From contig NZ_JAJCLZ010000001.1 of NCBI RefSeq assembly GCF_020559915.1, positions 62,001 to 126,000 on the forward strand: 64,000 nt of DNA, in the 5' to 3' direction. Numbering within the stretch: position 1 is the first letter of the stretch; each line of letters begins with the position of its first letter. Source of the DNA: Ruminococcus sp. 210702-SL.1.03 (GTDB taxonomy: Bacteria; Bacillota; Clostridia; Oscillospirales; Ruminococcaceae). The translations under genes were made by a program, and so were the position numbers. Positions 52,721 through 62,282 of the stretch are shown here, in pieces. The notes below the pieces were generated by a model. That model did no database searches. It was given only the letters and a program-made list of their open reading frames with translations, and was not told the DNA's origin.

Positions 52721-54178
52721 TCAAAGATTGGGCAGACGGAAGCCGCCTACTGCCTTTTCGTAAGCATACGCCGCGCCGAGAAGCTTATCCTCAGCGAACT
52801 TATCGCCTATGAGCTGCAAGCCCACGGGCAGCTCGCCAGCCTTATTCATGCAAGGCACGGAGATAGCGGGCAGACCTGCGATATTTACCGTAACGGTGCA
52901 AACGTCGGTAGCATACATCTTGAGCGGGTCGTCGGTATTCTCGCCGATCTTGAAAGCGGGAGTCGGCACGGTGGGCGCTGCGATAACGTCTACCTCGCGG
53001 AAAGCTTCGGCAAACTCAGCGCTGATGCGTCGCTGGAGCAGCTTAGCTTTCTTATAGTAAGCGTCGTAGAAGCCCGAGCTGAGCACGAACGTACCGAGCA
53101 TTATTCTTCTCTTGACTTCATCGCCGAAGCCCTGCGAACGGGTCTTTTCGTACATATCTACAAGACCATCGTACTCTTCGGCGCGGAAGCCGTACTTTAC
53201 GCCGTCGAAGCGCGCGAGGTTTGAGGAAGCCTCGGCGGAGGAGATGATATAGTATGAAGAAAGCGCGTAATCGGTAGAGGGCAGCGAGATATGCTTAACC
53301 ACTGCGCCCTGCTTTTCAAGCTCCTTAACGGCTTCAATAACGGCAGCCTTTACGCCGTCCTCTATGCCCTCGCCGAAATATTCATCGGGTATGCCTATGC
53401 GCAGACCTTTAACGTCGGAATTGAGCAGAGCCGCGAGATCGGGATACTCGCGGTAAGCGGAGGTAGCGTCCATCTTATCATGGCCGCAGATAGCGGTCTG
53501 GAGCATAGCAACGTCCTCTACCGTTTTGCCGAGAGGGCCGATCTGGTCGAGCGAGCTTGCGAAAGCTACAAGACCGTAGCGCGAAACAGCGCCGTAAGTA
53601 GGCTTTAAGCCGACAACTCCGCAGTAGGAAGCGGGCTGGCGGATAGAACCGCCCGTATCAGAGCCGAGGGTCATTACGGCTTCGCAAGCCGCAACAGCCG
53701 CCGCCGAACCGCCCGAAGAACCGCCGGGTATTCTGGTAAGGTCGAAAGGGTTCTTTGTTTTCTTGAAATAAGAATTTTCGGTGGAAGAGCCCATAGCAAA
53801 CTCATCCATATTCAGCTTGCCCGTAACTACTATATCGTGGGCGCGCAGCTTTGTCATAACGCTCGCATCGAAAGGCGGAACGTAATTTTCGAGCATTCTG
53901 GAAGCGCAGGTGGTGCGCAGACCCTTAGTAGAGATATTATCCTTTATGCCGATGGGTATGCCTGCGAGGGGCGAAAGCTCGGCGCCCTCAGCACGCTTTT
54001 TATCGACCTCGGCGGCTTTGGCAAGGGCGTTTTCCTCATCGAGGGTTATGTAAGCCTCTACCTTATCCTCTACCTGCGATATTCTCTCGAACACCGACTT
54101 TGTAAGCTCTACCGAGCTTATCTCTTTATTTTTAAGCATTGCAGAAAGCTGCGACGCACTTTTTTCATATAAAGCCAA
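52721..54178 (-). CDS. gatA: Aspartyl/glutamyl-tRNA amidotransferase subunit A
   Basis: GatA releases ammonia from glutamine for GatB. The 485-residue amidase-signature protein has the catalytic lysine in [10 protein letters not shown], and the cis-Ser and nucleophile Ser in [13 protein letters not shown] and [13 protein letters not shown]. The start is non-ATG: AAGGAG (54188-54193) abuts a TTG at 54187 but lies 9 bases before a second in-frame TTG at 54178. The latter gives [15 protein letters not shown], matching GatA N-termini, so it is preferred. The gene is 10-20 bases after gatC. Confidence 0.95.
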   Translation of the reverse strand: MALYEKSASQLSAMLKNKEISSVELTKSVFERISQVEDKVEAYITLDEENALAKAAEVDKKRAEGAELSPLAGIPIGIKDNISTKGLRTTCASRMLENYVPPFDASVMTKLRAHDIVVTGKLNMDEFAMGSSTENSYFKKTKNPFDLTRIPGGSSGGSAAAVAACEAVMTLGSDTGGSIRQPASYCGVVGLKPTYGAVSRYGLVAFASSLDQIGPLGKTVEDVAMLQTAICGHDKMDATSAYREYPDLAALLNSDVKGLRIGIPDEYFGEGIEDGVKAAVIEAVKELEKQGAVVKHISLPSTDYALSSYYIISSAEASSNLARFDGVKYGFRAEEYDGLVDMYEKTRSQGFGDEVKRRIMLGTFVLSSGFYDAYYKKAKLLQRRISAEFAEAFREVDVIAAPTVPTPAFKIGENTDDPLKMYATDVCTVTVNIAGLPAISVPCMNKAGELPVGLQLIGDKFAEDKLLGAAYAYEKAVGGFRLPNL

Positions 54179-54197
54179 TTTATTCAACTCCTTGATA

Positions 54198-54470
54198 TTA
54201 CTGTTCTACCGTCTTTGGAACTACTAAGCAGCCCGCTTTTACCGAGGGGGCGTTCTTCATAAGCTCCTGCCTTGTAAACTTGCCGCTTTCGGCTACGTCG
54301 GGGCGCAGCTTCATCGGGGTAGCGGGGTCGGGCTTCAGCTCGTCTGAAATATCAGGCAGCTTCTCCACCATTTTCACGATATTCTCCATCTGAGTTCCAA
54401 ACATTTCAAGCTCGTCCTCGGGTATCTCGAGCCTTGCGAGCTTTGCGATATGCTTGATGTCGATATTCAT
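54198..54470 (-). CDS. gatC: Aspartyl/glutamyl-tRNA amidotransferase subunit C
   Basis: The 90-residue GatC wraps around GatA and stabilises the GatCAB complex. It has the family's [19 protein letters not shown] start and [21 protein letters not shown] near the end. GGAGGA precedes the ATG. It is first of gatCAB. Confidence 0.95.
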   Translation of the reverse strand: MNIDIKHIAKLARLEIPEDELEMFGTQMENIVKMVEKLPDISDELKPDPATPMKLRPDVAESGKFTRQELMKNAPSVKAGCLVVPKTVEQ

Positions 54471-54486
54471 ATCTATTCCTCCTGTT

Positions 54487-55038
54487 TTAGTTTATTGTTT
54501 TCCACTTAGCGCCCGCGCATTTCTGAGATAAAAATTTCTCAAGGTCGGGGTACTGCGGAACATTATTTTTGTTTATATACACGCCGAATCCGCGCTTGCT
54601 GACAAGCAGCAGGAAATCGCCGAAGTCTACTATTTTATTTACATCGCCGTAAGCGGCGTGAGCAGCGCCTTTTTCCGGCATACGGGGGCAGGTTATCTGC
54701 ATCTCACCGTCAAAAAAGGCTATCGAGAAAAGCTGGTCGGAAAAGCCGGTAGCGGTAACGAGAGAATCTATCTCACGCTGAACTACCCTTTTCGGCTGTT
54801 TCAGATACGTCACGATAAGCGCTATACTGCTTATCATCAGCATGGCTAAGATGACGAATAAAAAGTCGATCTTTCCGCCCCGTGTGAGCTGATCGATCAT
54901 TAAACACGCCGCCCAACCGCCTATCACGATCTGGAGCACGATATTGAACAAATGTCCGCCCGTTTCTACGCCGTAGGCGACTCCGCGGCGGTACTGTTCT
55001 TCTGAAATTGCAATGTCAAGAGTAAAAAGCGGCTGCAT
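54487..55038 (-). CDS. YcxB-like membrane protein
   Basis: The 183-residue protein has a short N-terminal strand region and two membrane helices (about 29-50 and 58-78). A C-terminal ~100-residue beta-rich domain contains SKRGFGVYINKNNVPQ, close to the YcxB-like family (FxxYPRxxFP-type). The function is unknown. It is encoded between ligA and gatC with small gaps, so it is probably in the same transcript. AAAAGGAGAGG precedes the ATG. Confidence 0.72.
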   Translation of the reverse strand: MQPLFTLDIAISEEQYRRGVAYGVETGGHLFNIVLQIVIGGWAACLMIDQLTRGGKIDFLFVILAMLMISSIALIVTYLKQPKRVVQREIDSLVTATGFSDQLFSIAFFDGEMQITCPRMPEKGAAHAAYGDVNKIVDFGDFLLLVSKRGFGVYINKNNVPQYPDLEKFLSQKCAGAKWKTIN

Positions 55039-55078
55039 AAAAACCTCTCCTTTTTAATTTTGTCATTTTACGTTTTCG

Positions 55079-57061
<1,983 letters not shown>

Positions 57062-57095
57062 TCACATTCCTCTCACGATCAGAAATTCATAATTT

Positions 57096-57124
57096 ATTAT
57101 AACACATTTTTTGATGAATTACAA
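57096..57124 (-). promoter_or_regulatory. Sigma-A promoter of ligA
   Basis: On the minus strand TTGTAA (57119-57124), 17 bases, TATAAT (57096-57101). Confidence 0.7.
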
Positions 57125-57134
57125 GTAGTGCGGG

Positions 57135-57177
57135 AGAAAAAATTCACCCCGCTGAAAGCGGGGCTTCGCGGGGTGAA
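57135..57177 (-). terminator. Terminator of the GGGtGRT operon
   Basis: A perfect 10-bp stem (TTCACCCCGC / GCGGGGTGAA) is followed by six T on the minus strand. Confidence 0.9.
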
Positions 57178-57213
57178 TGATATTATTCGGTTATGTTATT
57201 TTAGGCTGTCAGA

Positions 57214-58215
57214 TCAACCCTTCATAGCCTCTTCAACAGCAACCGCACAAGCAACGGTAGCGCCAACCATGGGGTTGTTACCCATGCCTATGAGTCCCAT
57301 CATCTCAACGTGAGCAGGAACAGAGGAAGAGCCTGCGAACTGTGCGTCGCTGTGCATTCTTCCCATGGTGTCGGTCATGCCGTAAGAAGCAGGGCCTGCT
57401 GCCATGTTGTCGGGGTGCAGGGTACGTCCTGTGCCGCCGCCCGAAGCAACGGAGAAGTACTTCTTGCCTGCGTCCAGACGCTCTTTCTTATATGTACCTG
57501 CAACAGGGTGCTGGAATCTGGTAGGATTGGTAGAGTTACCGGTGATGGATACGTCTACGTTTTCCTTCCACATGATAGCTACACCTTCGGTAACATCGTT
57601 AGCGCCGTAGCAGTTTACCTTTGCGCGGAGTCCATCGGAGTAAGCCTTGCGGAATACTTCCTTAACTTCGCCGCTGTGGTAATCCATCTCGGTCTCAACG
57701 TAGGTAAAGCCGTTGATTCTTGCGATGATCTGTGCAGCGTCTTTTCCAAGACCGTTCAGGATAACGCGGAGGGGCTTCTGGCGAACCTTGTTAGCCTTCT
57801 CAGCGATACCGATAGCGCCCTCAGCAGCAGCGAAAGACTCGTGGCCTGCGAGGAATGCGAAGCACTCGGTCTCTTCCTCAAGCAGCATTTTGCCGAGGTT
57901 TCCGTGGCCAAGACCAACCTTTCTGTGGTCGGCAACAGAGCCGGGGATGCAGAAAGCCTGAAGACCTTCGCCGATAGCAGCAGCAGCGTCAGCAGCTCTG
58001 GTGCAGCCCTTCTTGATAGCGATAGCGCAGCCTACGGTGTAAGCCCACTTAGCGTTCTCGAAGCAGATAGGCTGAATGCCCTCTACGAGCTTGTAGATGT
58101 CAAGACCCTTTTCCTTACATACGTCGGCACATTCTTCAATAGTATTGATACCGTACTGATTGATAACAGCAAGGATCTGCTTTTCTCTTCTTTCATATGA
58201 TTCAAATAAAGCCAT
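57214..58215 (-). CDS. GGGtGRT protein, function unknown
   Basis: The 333-residue soluble protein contains the eponymous ASGGGTGRTLHPD (GGGTGRT at 259-265). Conserved, partly Cys-bearing segments include ADVCKEKGLDIYKLV and PICFENAKWAYTVGCAIAIKKG, and a ligand-like GHGNLGKMLLEEETECFAFLAGHE. The family is named after its motif and has no established function. It occurs in anaerobes beside a NifU-like scaffold gene, as here, 17 bases downstream of it. Cysteines at 33, 51, 63, 71, 89, 118 and 202 could take part in cluster or metal chemistry. That is inference. Confidence 0.88.
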   Translation of the reverse strand: MALFESYERREKQILAVINQYGINTIEECADVCKEKGLDIYKLVEGIQPICFENAKWAYTVGCAIAIKKGCTRAADAAAAIGEGLQAFCIPGSVADHRKVGLGHGNLGKMLLEEETECFAFLAGHESFAAAEGAIGIAEKANKVRQKPLRVILNGLGKDAAQIIARINGFTYVETEMDYHSGEVKEVFRKAYSDGLRAKVNCYGANDVTEGVAIMWKENVDVSITGNSTNPTRFQHPVAGTYKKERLDAGKKYFSVASGGGTGRTLHPDNMAAGPASYGMTDTMGRMHSDAQFAGSSSVPAHVEMMGLIGMGNNPMVGATVACAVAVEEAMKG

Positions 58216-58232
58216 TGTTCTGTACCTCCTTA

Positions 58233-58925
58233 TTATGCTTTTCTGGGGTCAACGATCTTAACGGCGTCTGCAACTCTTCCGTACTGACCCTTAGCCTTCT
58301 CGAAAGCGGTGTTAGCGTCGTCGCCGCCCTTGATGAAGTCCATCATCTTGCCGAAGTTTACGAACTGATAGCCGATGATCTCGTCGTCCTCGTTAAGAGC
58401 AACGCCGGTAACATAACCGTCGGTCATTTCGAGGTATCTGGGGCCCTTTGCAAGAGTACCATACATAGTACCTACCTGCGAGCGAAGACCCTTACCGAGG
58501 TCCTCAAGACCTGCGCCGATAACAAGACCGCCTTCGGAGAAAGCGCTCTGCGAACGGCCGTATACGATCTGAAGGAAAAGCTCTCTCATTGCGGTATTGA
58601 TAGCGTCGCAAACGAGGTCGGTATTAAGAGCCTCGAGAACTGTTCTGCCGGGCAGGATCTCAGCAGCCATAGCCGCAGAGTGAGTCATACCGGAGCAGCC
58701 GATAGTTTCTACCAGAGCCTCCTGGATAACGCCCTCCTTAACGTTAAGTGTAAGCTTGCAAGCGCCCTGCTGGGGAGCACACCAGCCCACGCCGTGAGTA
58801 AAACCGGAAATGTCCTTGATTTCCTTAGCCTTCACCCACTTAGCTTCTTCGGGGATAGGCGCTGCGCCATGAGCTACGCCCTGAGCGATAGGGCACATTG
58901 TTTCAACTTCATGAGAATAAACCAT
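58233..58925 (-). CDS. Iron-sulfur cluster assembly scaffold-like protein (NifU/IscU-type)
   Basis: The 230-residue protein has an IscU-like core. ETIGCSGMTHSAAMAAEILPG (Cys77) corresponds to the second scaffold cysteine region, with further cysteines at 11, 49, 56 and about 105. The C-terminal ~100 residues (GLVIGAGLEDLGKGLRSQ onward) are an added domain not found in IscU. No cysteine desulfurase or suf genes are nearby. It is encoded just upstream of the GGGtGRT gene in a two-gene operon. Confidence 0.83.
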   Translation of the reverse strand: MVYSHEVETMCPIAQGVAHGAAPIPEEAKWVKAKEIKDISGFTHGVGWCAPQQGACKLTLNVKEGVIQEALVETIGCSGMTHSAAMAAEILPGRTVLEALNTDLVCDAINTAMRELFLQIVYGRSQSAFSEGGLVIGAGLEDLGKGLRSQVGTMYGTLAKGPRYLEMTDGYVTGVALNEDDEIIGYQFVNFGKMMDFIKGGDDANTAFEKAKGQYGRVADAVKIVDPRKA

Positions 58926-58988
58926 TTTTCACATAACTCCTCTCGTTAATTTAAATGCAAACTTGAGCCAGCGTCTGCATACAAATTT

Positions 58989-59017
58989 ATTATACAACAT
59001 ATTTCGCTAAATTTCAA
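58989..59017 (-). promoter_or_regulatory. Sigma-A promoter of the scaffold-GGGtGRT operon
   Basis: On the minus strand TTGAAA (59012-59017), 17 bases, TATAAT (58989-58994). Confidence 0.75.
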
Positions 59018-59059
59018 GCCCCTTTTCATTTTTTTCTTTTTTTATTCATGAAATAGGTA

Positions 59060-59257
59060 TTAAGGCAACACCGCACAACTACCGCCTAGCGGCTTTGTGC
59101 ACATCTTGCTTGCGTTTTTGCGAAGCCAAAACAATTTTCCGTCATATCACCCAAAACCTCCTAGCTTAACGCGAGTTAAGCGTTGTCGGCTTTAGGCGAT
59201 CTGACGAAAAATCTGACGACGCAATCTGCACACAATAGCTGTGCGGTATTGCCTTAA
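59060..59257. mobile_element. MITE-like element with 18-bp terminal inverted repeats
   Basis: A 198-bp stretch is bounded by TTAAGGCAACACCGCACA (59060-59077) and its inverse TGTGCGGTATTGCCTTAA (59240-59257), matching at 17 of 18 positions. Inside are CCGC/GCGG and CTTAAC/GTTAAG hairpins and no ORF. No target-site duplication is obvious. It occupies most of the 471-base gap 58926-59396 with the two promoters; a GTTTTA/TAAAAC hairpin follows at 59271. A folded non-coding RNA is an alternative. Confidence 0.6.
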
Positions 59258-59356
59258 GAAGCTCCCACACGTTTTAAGCAGTGATAAAACCTTGAATTTT
59301 TCGCCATCACGATCAACAAGTCAACAAAATAAATGCTTACAATGCAAAAATTCCCC

Positions 59357-59385
59357 TTGACAAACGCCGCATTTTTTGATATAAT
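59357..59385 (+). promoter_or_regulatory. Consensus promoter of tRNA-Leu (and perhaps ymdB)
   Basis: A perfect TTGACA (59357-59362), 17 bases, TATAAT (59380-59385), only 11 bases before the mature tRNA. Confidence 0.85.
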
Positions 59386-59396
59386 AGATATATAAT

Positions 59397-59483
59397 GCCG
59401 GTGTGATGGAATTGGCAGACGTGACGGACTCAAAATCCGTTGGTAGCGATACCGTGTCGGTTCGAGCCCGACCACCGGCACCA
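59397..59483 (+). tRNA. tRNA-Leu (anticodon CAA)
   Basis: The acceptor stem GCCGGTG/CACCGGC, anticodon arm ACGGA-CTCAAAA-TCCGT (anticodon CAA), a long variable arm (TTGGTAGCGATACCGT region) and the TTCGAGCC T-loop give a class II tRNA of 87 nt with an encoded CCA end. It reads UUG codons. A short ACCCGC/GCGGGT hairpin (59532-59546) lies between it and ymdB. Confidence 0.96.
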
Positions 59484-59568
59484 TATTTTTTCGAGCGCTT
59501 CGGGCAGATACCGAGGCGCTTTGTTGCAAAGACCCGCATGGCGGGTGCGAACTGAAAGGAAATTTGCT

Positions 59569-60336
59569 ATGAAAATGCTCTTTGTCGGCGACGTTGTGGG
59601 TACTGCGGGAATCGAGATACTCGAGCGGCGGCTTTACAAGCTAAAGCGCGACCTCGCGATTGATCTCACTATAATCAACGGCGAAAACTCGGCGGTCGGA
59701 AACGGCGTCAACCGCGCTTCTTACCAGCGGCTGATACGGCTGGGCGCTGACGTAGTTACGGGCGGCAACCACTCTTTTCAGCAAAAGGGCTGCACCAGCC
59801 TTTATGACGAAGCTGAAACGCTGCTGCGCCCCGCTAATTTTCCCGAGGGCGTTTCGGGCAGGGGCAGCTGCATAGTTGACGTTTTCCCCGTGAAGATAGC
59901 CGTTATAAGCCTGATGGGAACAGTAGGGCTTGAGGCGCTGGACAACCCTTTTTTCTGCGTGGACAAGCTTATCGAAGAGGCGGACACGCCTAACATTTTC
60001 GTAGATTTTCACGCGGAGGCTACCTCTGAGAAAAAAGCTATGGGGCAGTACCTTGCGGGCAGAGTTACCGGCGTTTTTGGCACGCACACGCACGTTCAGA
60101 CGGCGGACGAAACCATTCTCGGCGGGCACACGGCGTACATCACCGACGCGGGAATGACAGGCCCTGAGCTTTCCGTACTGGGCGTAGACACCGAGATAGC
60201 GATTCAAAAAATGAAGTACCACTGCCCTGTTACATTTAAAATAAGCGAAAATCCGGCTTTCATAAACGCTGTAGCAGTTGAATTTAATGAAAAATTGGGC
60301 AAAGCGAACAAAATCGAGCGCATAATTATGAGATAA
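59569..60336 (+). CDS. ymdB: YmdB family metallophosphoesterase
   Basis: The 255-residue protein is a binuclear metal phosphodiesterase. The ligands are all present: FVGDVVGTAG (Asp), INGENSA (Glu), GGNHSF (Asn/His), DFHAEATSEKKA (His) and GTHTHVQTADE (two His). Bacillus subtilis YmdB hydrolyses 2',3'-cyclic nucleotides and affects biofilm and motility decisions. ATG 59569 follows GAAAGGAAA; the frame runs back into the tRNA gene, which rules out a longer product. The next gene is spoVS, the same order as in Bacillus. Confidence 0.93.
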   Translation: MKMLFVGDVVGTAGIEILERRLYKLKRDLAIDLTIINGENSAVGNGVNRASYQRLIRLGADVVTGGNHSFQQKGCTSLYDEAETLLRPANFPEGVSGRGSCIVDVFPVKIAVISLMGTVGLEALDNPFFCVDKLIEEADTPNIFVDFHAEATSEKKAMGQYLAGRVTGVFGTHTHVQTADETILGGHTAYITDAGMTGPELSVLGVDTEIAIQKMKYHCPVTFKISENPAFINAVAVEFNEKLGKANKIERIIMR

Positions 60337-60359
60337 CCTACAAAAAATCCGCCGAACTG

Positions 60360-60388
60360 TTGCAAATTTTTTAAAAATGTTGTATAAT
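60360..60388 (+). promoter_or_regulatory. Sigma-A-type promoter of spoVS
   Basis: TTGCAA (60360-60365), 17 bases, TATAAT (60383-60388), directly behind ymdB; leader about 60 nt. Confidence 0.7.
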
Positions 60389-60455
60389 CAAATTACCATA
60401 GCGGATAATTTTTCACATCTGCGAATGGATATTTGTTTAGCCGGAGGTACAATAA

Positions 60456-60716
60456 ATGGAAATTTTAAAAGTGTCTTCAAGATCAGTTCCGAACTCGGTA
60501 GCAGGCGCGATCTCGGGCGTTGTCCGCGACAGCGGCGCGGTTGAGGTGCAGGCAGTCGGCGCAGGCGCGGCTAATCAGGCGATAAAGGCAGTCGCCATCG
60601 CAAGGGGTTACCTCGCACCGCTGGGCATAAATATGATATGTATTCCCGCATTTGCAAACGTCGTCATCGACGGCGAAGAGCGAACGGCTATAAAGCTGAT
60701 CTGCGAGGAAAGATGA
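60456..60716 (+). CDS. spoVS: Stage V sporulation protein S
   Basis: The 86-residue SpoVS is an Alba-like small protein needed for normal progress to spore coat formation in Bacillus subtilis. The sequence MEILKVSSRSVPNSVAGAI and the region GAGAANQAIKAVAIARGYLAP are highly conserved in the family. GGAGG precedes the ATG. It is monocistronic between its promoter and a hairpin. Confidence 0.96.
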   Translation: MEILKVSSRSVPNSVAGAISGVVRDSGAVEVQAVGAGAANQAIKAVAIARGYLAPLGINMICIPAFANVVIDGEERTAIKLICEER

Positions 60717-60728
60717 TTTTTGTAAAAA

Positions 60729-60780
60729 CAACGCCGCGAACGTTCGCGCCTGCGGGCAAGAGCGAAGCGGCGTTTTGTGT
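60729..60780 (+). terminator. Terminator-like hairpin after spoVS
   Basis: An 8-bp GC-rich outer stem (AACGCCGC / GCGGCGTT) with an inner GC-rich region is followed by TTTGTGTTT. It ends only 3 bases before the next ribosome site. I see no promoter in between, so the ABC genes may depend on read-through. Confidence 0.6.
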
Positions 60781-60793
60781 TTAAGGAGGAAGT

Positions 60794-61474
60794 ATGGCTG
60801 AGATACTGCGGCTGAGCGAGGTCAGCAGAAAACTGGGCAGAATGCCCGCGCTCACCGACGTCAGCGTGAGCGTTTACGGCGGCAGAGTCGTGGGACTTTG
60901 CGGGCTGCACGGCTGCGGCAAGAGCACTCTGCTGCGGATAGCCGCGGGGCTTATGCGCGCTGACAGCGGCGAAGTCGAGATCTGCGGACTGCCTGTCGGC
61001 AAAAAAACGCGTGCGCTGACAGCCTGCCTCCCTGACCGCGATATGCTGCCAGACGATGTAAAGATCGGCGAAGCGGTGCGGCTTTTCAGCGGGTGGTTCA
61101 AGGACTTCAGCTCGGCGGCGGCGCTCGCTATGCTGGACGATCTGAGCATCGACATCAACAAGCGCTTCGGGACATTTTCGCAGGGCGCACGGCGGGGCAT
61201 ACAGTTTGCGCTGACGGCTTCGAGGCAGACGGCGCTGTATCTATTGGATGAGCCTGCGGCTGGCACTGACGAACGAACGCGAGCGTACATCTATCAAAAG
61301 ATAGGCGAGCTGGCGCGCGAAGAAAGCGCTGTGCTTGTCGCCGTGAACAACATTGACGAAGCGGCGCAGGCGTTGGACGATCTGCTGATACTGCAAAACG
61401 GCACGGTGCGGCACTACGGCTCAGCGCGCGAATGCGACCCCGCCGCGCTTTTCAAGGAGGTCTGCCAATGCTGA
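60794..61474 (+). CDS. ABC transporter ATPase with divergent catalytic motifs
   Basis: The 226-residue protein has an intact Walker A (GLHGCGKST) and Walker B (LYLLDEPAAG). The signature is FSQGARRG instead of LSGGQ, the Q-loop glutamine is Asp (CLPDRD), and the H-loop histidine is Asn (VNNIDEA). ATP turnover may therefore be weak, or the partner subunit may compensate. The permease gene overlaps its end by 7 bases, so the two form one transporter of the small ABC-2/YtrB-like kind. The substrate is unknown. AAGGAGG precedes the ATG. Confidence 0.85.
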   Translation: MAEILRLSEVSRKLGRMPALTDVSVSVYGGRVVGLCGLHGCGKSTLLRIAAGLMRADSGEVEICGLPVGKKTRALTACLPDRDMLPDDVKIGEAVRLFSGWFKDFSSAAALAMLDDLSIDINKRFGTFSQGARRGIQFALTASRQTALYLLDEPAAGTDERTRAYIYQKIGELAREESAVLVAVNNIDEAAQALDDLLILQNGTVRHYGSARECDPAALFKEVCQC

Positions 61475-62226
61475 ACCTCGGAAAACTCATATGCCGCGAC
61501 CTAGCCTGCACGGTGCGAGCTGTGCTGACGATATTCGGCTCGCTGGCGGTGATCGTCGGCATCGCACTCGCGACCATCGCGCACTTTCCTGAAAACGCGG
61601 AGAGCTACGCGCAGACTATGCTGATATTCTTAGAGCTTGCGGTGTTCGTGTGTTCGCTGGCAATGCTTGCCACGGCGTTCGCTATGCCGCTGAGCAGATT
61701 TGTACGCGCGTATTTCAGCCGTGAAGCAGCGCTGACAGTCTGCCTGCCTATACCGCCGAGCGCGCAGATGATCTCAAAGCTGGTCTGCTGTACGGTCTGG
61801 TACATACCCGCGCGGCTGATATACGAAACCGCCATGAATCTGCTGACGAAGCTTATCAACAGCACGAGCGTGGTTTACACGCAGGCTGAGAGCGCGCTTC
61901 TCGACCCCATATCGTGGGTGCGCGGGCTGATGTTCATGCTGATGGCGCTTCTCTTCTGCTTCATGGTAATGCTGATCGCAAGCGCGGCGCGGCGGCGGGT
62001 TCTTTTCGGCACGGTGGTATTTATATTCGGCGGGCTGATAGTCGCGCTGAGCTATTTCTGCATACAGCTCGGGCTGATGAAAGCTTTCACGCAGATCTTC
62101 GGCGAGAGCGAAACGCTGACGAAAGCCGCGCAGCTTTCCGACTGCGTATTTGCGGGATCTTTCGCAGCGGCGTTTTACATAGTCTGCGTTATCCTGCTGA
62201 ACAAGGTCTACGAAGTTAGAAATTAA
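61468..62226 (+). CDS. ABC transporter membrane protein (ABC-2-like)
   Basis: The 252-residue protein has about six hydrophobic helices (around 17-40, 50-75, 100-120, 145-170, 180-205 and 225-248), typical of ABC-2-type permeases. ATG 61468 has AAGGAGG 7 bases upstream, inside the end of the ATPase gene, so translation is coupled. There is no substrate-binding protein gene. Export of a peptide, lipid or toxic compound is the usual role of this type; nothing here narrows it further. Confidence 0.78.
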   Translation: MLNLGKLICRDLACTVRAVLTIFGSLAVIVGIALATIAHFPENAESYAQTMLIFLELAVFVCSLAMLATAFAMPLSRFVRAYFSREAALTVCLPIPPSAQMISKLVCCTVWYIPARLIYETAMNLLTKLINSTSVVYTQAESALLDPISWVRGLMFMLMALLFCFMVMLIASAARRRVLFGTVVFIFGGLIVALSYFCIQLGLMKAFTQIFGESETLTKAAQLSDCVFAGSFAAAFYIVCVILLNKVYEVRN

Positions 62227-62228
62227 CA

Positions 62229-62271
62229 AAAAATAAGGGAACATCTTTTGCCGAGATGTTCCCTCTTTTTA
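62229..62271. terminator. Bidirectional terminator between the ABC permease gene and valS
   Basis: A perfect 10-bp stem (GGGAACATCT / AGATGTTCCC) has T-runs on both strands. Confidence 0.9.
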
Positions 62272-62282
62272 TATCTTGTGAT

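Noticed and set aside
59266..59295. GTTTTA/TAAAAC hairpin near the tRNA as a terminator
   Set aside because: The stem is A/T-rich, the T-run is poor, and no gene ends there on either strand.
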